From: Brugia malayi
Taxonomy: Eukaryota > Nematoda > Chromadorea > Rhabditida > Onchocercidae
Assembly (NCBI RefSeq): GCF_000002995.4
Contig: NW_025062475.1
Span: 12,990,687-13,054,686 of the forward strand
Direction of reading: 5' to 3'
DNA length: 64,000 bases
Shown: positions 60,024-64,000 of the stretch, piece after piece
How positions within the stretch are numbered: the first letter of the stretch is position 1
Layout: every line of letters begins with the position of its first letter
Notes under the pieces: generated by a model
What the model was told of the DNA's origin: nothing
Database searches by the model: none
Seen by the model: the letters and a program-made list of their open reading frames with translations, nothing else
Position numbers and translations under genes: made by a program

Positions 60024-63000
60024 GAGAAGGAGTAATTTATTTTCACAATAATTAAATTTTCATTCTCAAATTTATTTCTTATTTATTCTATCACACAATG
60101 GTAATCTCAATTTCTTGTTGAATAAGAATTAGGAGCATAAATTAAAAGCAAACAATTTTTAGCACAAAATAATAAGTTGTAAAATAACAAAATGAAAAAA
60201 TTTTTATTTGTCTTATAATATTCATTTTTACAATTTTAAACTTTTTTTATTTTTATAATAAAAATTAAAAAAATTTTAATAATAGTTTTTGTTTTTTTAT
60301 CACAGAAGTTTTTCGGATTTCAGCTAATTTTATCATTGTTAATTGATAATGTAAAATAAAAGTTCAAAATGATAGAATTTTTTGTTATATTAAATTATTT
60401 CACAAATATTTAAATTTAAAATATACAGCGCATTTATAAGATTAGAAAGTAATACAATTTTTCATTTGTTTTTTTTTTTTTGACTTTAAAAATGAAATTA
60501 TTTCGTTTTTAAAAATGAAATTATTTCGTTTTTTTTTTTTTTTTTTATTTTATTTTCAATTTTTTTTTTCTTTTGTGATATTTATTCTGAAATTATCAAA
60601 GTTAGCAATCAAAAATCGATGTGATAAACTGGAGAGAAACAAACATTTGAATAGAAAAAGTTAATAAGTGGTTTTGCAATTTAATGGGACATTTGATTGC
60701 TTATTTTGATGACAAATTTAGATGGGTGAAATGATATCGGATGTTTTATTCATCAAAAGTTAAATTATCATTGAATATGATGAGTTCAGCTATGTAAATA
60801 ATTCTTCTTTGCAAAAGGTTAAAAGGTCAAACCATATTAATTAATTCATTTTATCATTTAAAAATTAACCACTGTAAAAATTGTAAAATTTGGTGATAAA
60901 GGAAAAAAAAAACAAAAACAAAAACGAAATAATTAAAATTTGATTAATTTTTGATTGAAATTGAAAATGATTAAAATTTGATGTGTTTTTAATAAAATAA
61001 TAAATAAATTACGAAGGCATATATATTTTGTTTTGCTTTGTTTTGTTTTTAAATAAGAAAAAAATTTTTTGGAATGAAATTTAAGCACTTATCATTTTAG
61101 CATTTAGCAGTAAAATTTCTTATTGATTTACTTTTTCTTTTGTTGATTTAATTTGATCTTTATTCTAGCTTAAATAGTAGTAAAAGCTGAGAAACTACTC
61201 TTTTTTTTTTTTTTAAATTGATGATTTGTTTATGAGAATTTTGAAAAAAAATAAACAAAGTCTTTTATGCTAAGTAAAATTAAAGTCTTTAGCATATGGC
61301 ATTAAAAAAAAAATTAAATTCAATTGTAATGAATGATACACTTTTTTAAACTTATATATAACTTACAATCTTATAATCTCACTTATACTTGTTTAAAATA
61401 TTAACTTTATGTTATTTGTTTAACTTAGAAAAAAAGAAAGTTAATTTAAAAAAAAAAAAAAAAAAACCGGAAAAGAGAAAAATGGAAAAAAAAAATTGAA
61501 TTGAAAATTAGAATAGAAAAATTGTTTACTAAATTTGATCAAGAAAACACAATTCTGATTCATTAATGTTTTTACAACAATCAACAAAAATGGGATAAAT
61601 ACATGCGAACTTTCGAGAATTAAATCTTCTTTTTTCAGTTGTTTAAATCGAGAATTAAATTTTCTTTTTTCAGTTGTTTAAATTAGCAATCAAAACTATA
61701 TGACAAAAGCTTGTGAGTGAATAAAATTAGATTTTTAATGCTTTTGATTTGAAAAATGAAAAGACACTGAAGAAATTTTGAATGGAAAATTAAAATAAGA
61801 AAATTGTTTTGCTAAATTTCATCGAGAAATAATACCATATAGCTAAATAAACTTAGCTATTTCTATTTAAAAAAAAAAAAAGAAAAATACGTTAGCAAAG
61901 GAAAATGATTAGCTTAATGTTTAAAGTTTATCATTTAAAAAAAAAAAAAAAATTACTTTTAATGAGTGATAAAATGAAAGTTAGTATTTACTTAAGAAAA
62001 AATTATATGAGAAAAATAATATTTGAATTTAGGAATGAAATTTGACTTTATTTAAAATCAAAAAAAAAAAAAAAAAGAAAAAATAATGATGGGAATGTCT
62101 AAAGGAATATTAATAAGCATTAAATAAACTTTCATTTTCATTTTTTTTTTTTTTTTTTTAGTTTCTATTTCTTTTTGAATTTTGACTTTATTATTTTCAT
62201 TTTGTAATGCTAAGAAGAATTGTGCTAATAGCTAATGAGATGTTATAAAAATGAGCAAAAATAATTGCAATTTTAATTTTTTTTTTGCAAAAAATTCGCT
62301 CTTTTTTCCATTCCAAAATTCTATAATAAAATGATAAAATAATTTTTAATTCAAATTATTTTATGAATAATTTGTAAAAATTACACATTTAATATAATTT
62401 ATTGCTATTTATAAAATATAATCTATGGAAATTAATTTTTTCCATTCTTTTATTTTATTTTGAATTCAATGTTATTTGTAATTATTTGAAATTATAATCA
62501 AAATGGAATGCTTTTATTGTTTTTTATCATAAATTCAAATTTGCATTAAATTTTAATTTATGCTTATATTTATTTAAATTTTTCAAAATTTGACATACTA
62601 TTATTGCTAACTTTAATGATATTAAATTTTATTAAATTTTTTCATATCATTGTAATAATTTTTATTTTCTAAAATATTTTGATTGTTTTATTCTATCAAA
62701 AAAAAATAAATAAATAAATATATGATCAATGAAATAAAATGCATTTTACAATTTTTGCAATAAATAGCTGATAAGAAAAAATTGATTGAATGATAACAAC
62801 AAAATGATAATGAAGTGATAATGATTAAAATGATAATGATACATATATAAAATTAATGTTTGCCACAGAAATTGAGGCTGTAATAAGTTCAAATAAAATG
62901 ATGAAAAAATTAAAACATTCATAAAGTTTAATCAATTTTAATTTAAAAAAAAAAATTAAAACATTCATAAAGTTTAATCAATAATCAATTTTAATTAATT

Positions 63001-64000
63001 CAACTGAAAAATTTAATTTCCTTTCACTTTTTTTCAACATTCACTTTTTGTAATTTAAAATTTTGAATTTAAAAAGTAAGAATTTAAAATATGCAATTGA
63101 AAATAAGTGTCATAGTGAGTTTTTATTTCTCAATTCAACAATTGAAATTTCAAAATTTTAAGTTTTTTTTTTTCACATTACTCTTTTAGACAAAGAAACA
63201 GCATTTCAATTTTTTAGTTTAAATTTTTAGTTTAATTATATAAATGTACATTTTCAAATATTTGATGTGTTTTTTTTTTAATTTATTAATTAATAAAGTT
63301 CACAAAATATCACAATGCAATATGATAAAATTTAATTTAATTGATTAAATAATTTATTTTATTCAATCGTTTGTTAACTTCCTATTTTATCAATTTAGGA
63401 GTTTAATTAACATTGAAATTGAAAACATCTGAAAATGTTTCAAATGTTTTGATAAATTAAAAATAAGATAGAAAATAGAAAAAGAAAGTAAATATTGGTG
63501 AGAGTAAACAATACTTTGTCAAAAAGATTAATTTTTAATTCGACTAATTTTGTCTAAGATTAAATGAATTTCAAATGAAATTTAATAATGAAATAAAAAA
63601 TGTTAAAACTTTATTAAAATTAAGTTTTAAAAAGTAAAATAACATTTTTTGAACAATGTGTACTTTTACTATACTTTTATGCACACACACAAAAAAAAAA
63701 GAGAAATTTGAAGAATAAAATTGAGAAATAAGTAAAATATAAGCTTTTTGTCACATATGATTGTGAGATAATCAAATGTGACAATTATGTGACAATTACA
63801 CTTCGAGAATGAGCAAATTTCATTCATTCCTACTTTTATTTATACGAACGAACTTCCATTTCAGAACTTATCGGAAAATGTGAAAGAATGCTAAAAAGCA
63901 CATTTGTTATTTGTTGATAATTCTCTTCGATAAACACAAAAATAAACTAACTTTTTTGATTGCTAATTTTCATAGTTAGTTGATTTTTGTTGATTTAAAC
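58456..64000. other. Upstream region of the amine receptor, no gene seen
   Basis: About 5.5 kb of very AT-rich DNA with GA tracts (58859-58895, 59987-60031), many poly(A)/(T) runs and short duplications (for example near 60487-60531, 61616-61680, 62901-62985). It probably contains the promoter of the minus-strand receptor and possibly untranslated 5' exons. No coding exon or RNA gene recognised on either strand. Confidence 0.5.

Noticed and set aside
1..64000. tRNA, rRNA or spliced-leader RNA genes
   Set aside because: I looked for conserved tRNA B-box words, rRNA-like GC-rich blocks and the nematode spliced-leader sequence and saw none. A covariance-model search would be more sensitive.

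Overview
This is a eukaryotic, very AT-rich window (by eye well over 70% A+T) dense in poly(A)/poly(T) runs of 10 to 25 bases. The gene content is that of a nematode. It holds the 3' end of a MUA-3/MUP-4-type EGF/SEA attachment protein, a nematode-style serpentine receptor pair, and genes cut by introns of about 70-1,700 bp with TTTTCAG-like acceptors. Several start codons sit 4-5 bases after such an acceptor, as in trans-spliced nematode messages. A filarial or related spirurid worm would fit the base composition and intron sizes, but that placement is inference.

Layout. (1) 67-7696, +: 16 exons closing a MUA-3/MUP-4-like transmembrane protein. (2) 8872-16212: two oppositely oriented ~450-bp TGT...ACA elements, read here as solo LTRs, enclosing a tandem pair of seven-helix receptor genes. 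The first is truncated and broken (10411-11512). The second is complete in seven exons (11905-14117). (3) 14118-31873: a long stretch with no gene I can support, holding several tandem arrays including six copies of a 114-bp unit. (4) 31874-39688, +: a rhotekin/anillin-like protein, 13 exons. (5) 40826-44114, -: a proteasome RPN11 (PSMD14) homologue with an intact JAMM motif, 7 exons. (6) 44732-48481, +: an MPP/PALS1-type MAGUK (L27-PDZ-SH3-GK), 10 exons, head-to-head with RPN11 across about 0.6 kb. (7) 50546-58455, -: a SER-4-like biogenic amine receptor, 8 exons, with large satellite-like arrays in its introns. (8) 58456-64000: AT-rich sequence with no gene seen.

I assembled the exons by hand from open frames, splice sites and phase. 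For genes 4-7 and the complete receptor the summed exon length is a whole number of codons ending in a stop, which is good internal support. The genes do not form one pathway. Cell attachment, polarity scaffolding and Rho/septin-linked cortex functions lie near each other, but I see no evidence that they are co-regulated, apart from the possible shared promoter of RPN11 and the MAGUK.

The most interesting material is the receptor island: a decayed and an intact copy whose exon 2 is nearly identical while exon 1 has diverged, bounded by inverted solo-LTR-like elements. Next are a 12-residue insertion in a functionally important loop of the RPN11 homologue, and a (TTA)n array that takes the place of a normal polypyrimidine tract at a coding exon.
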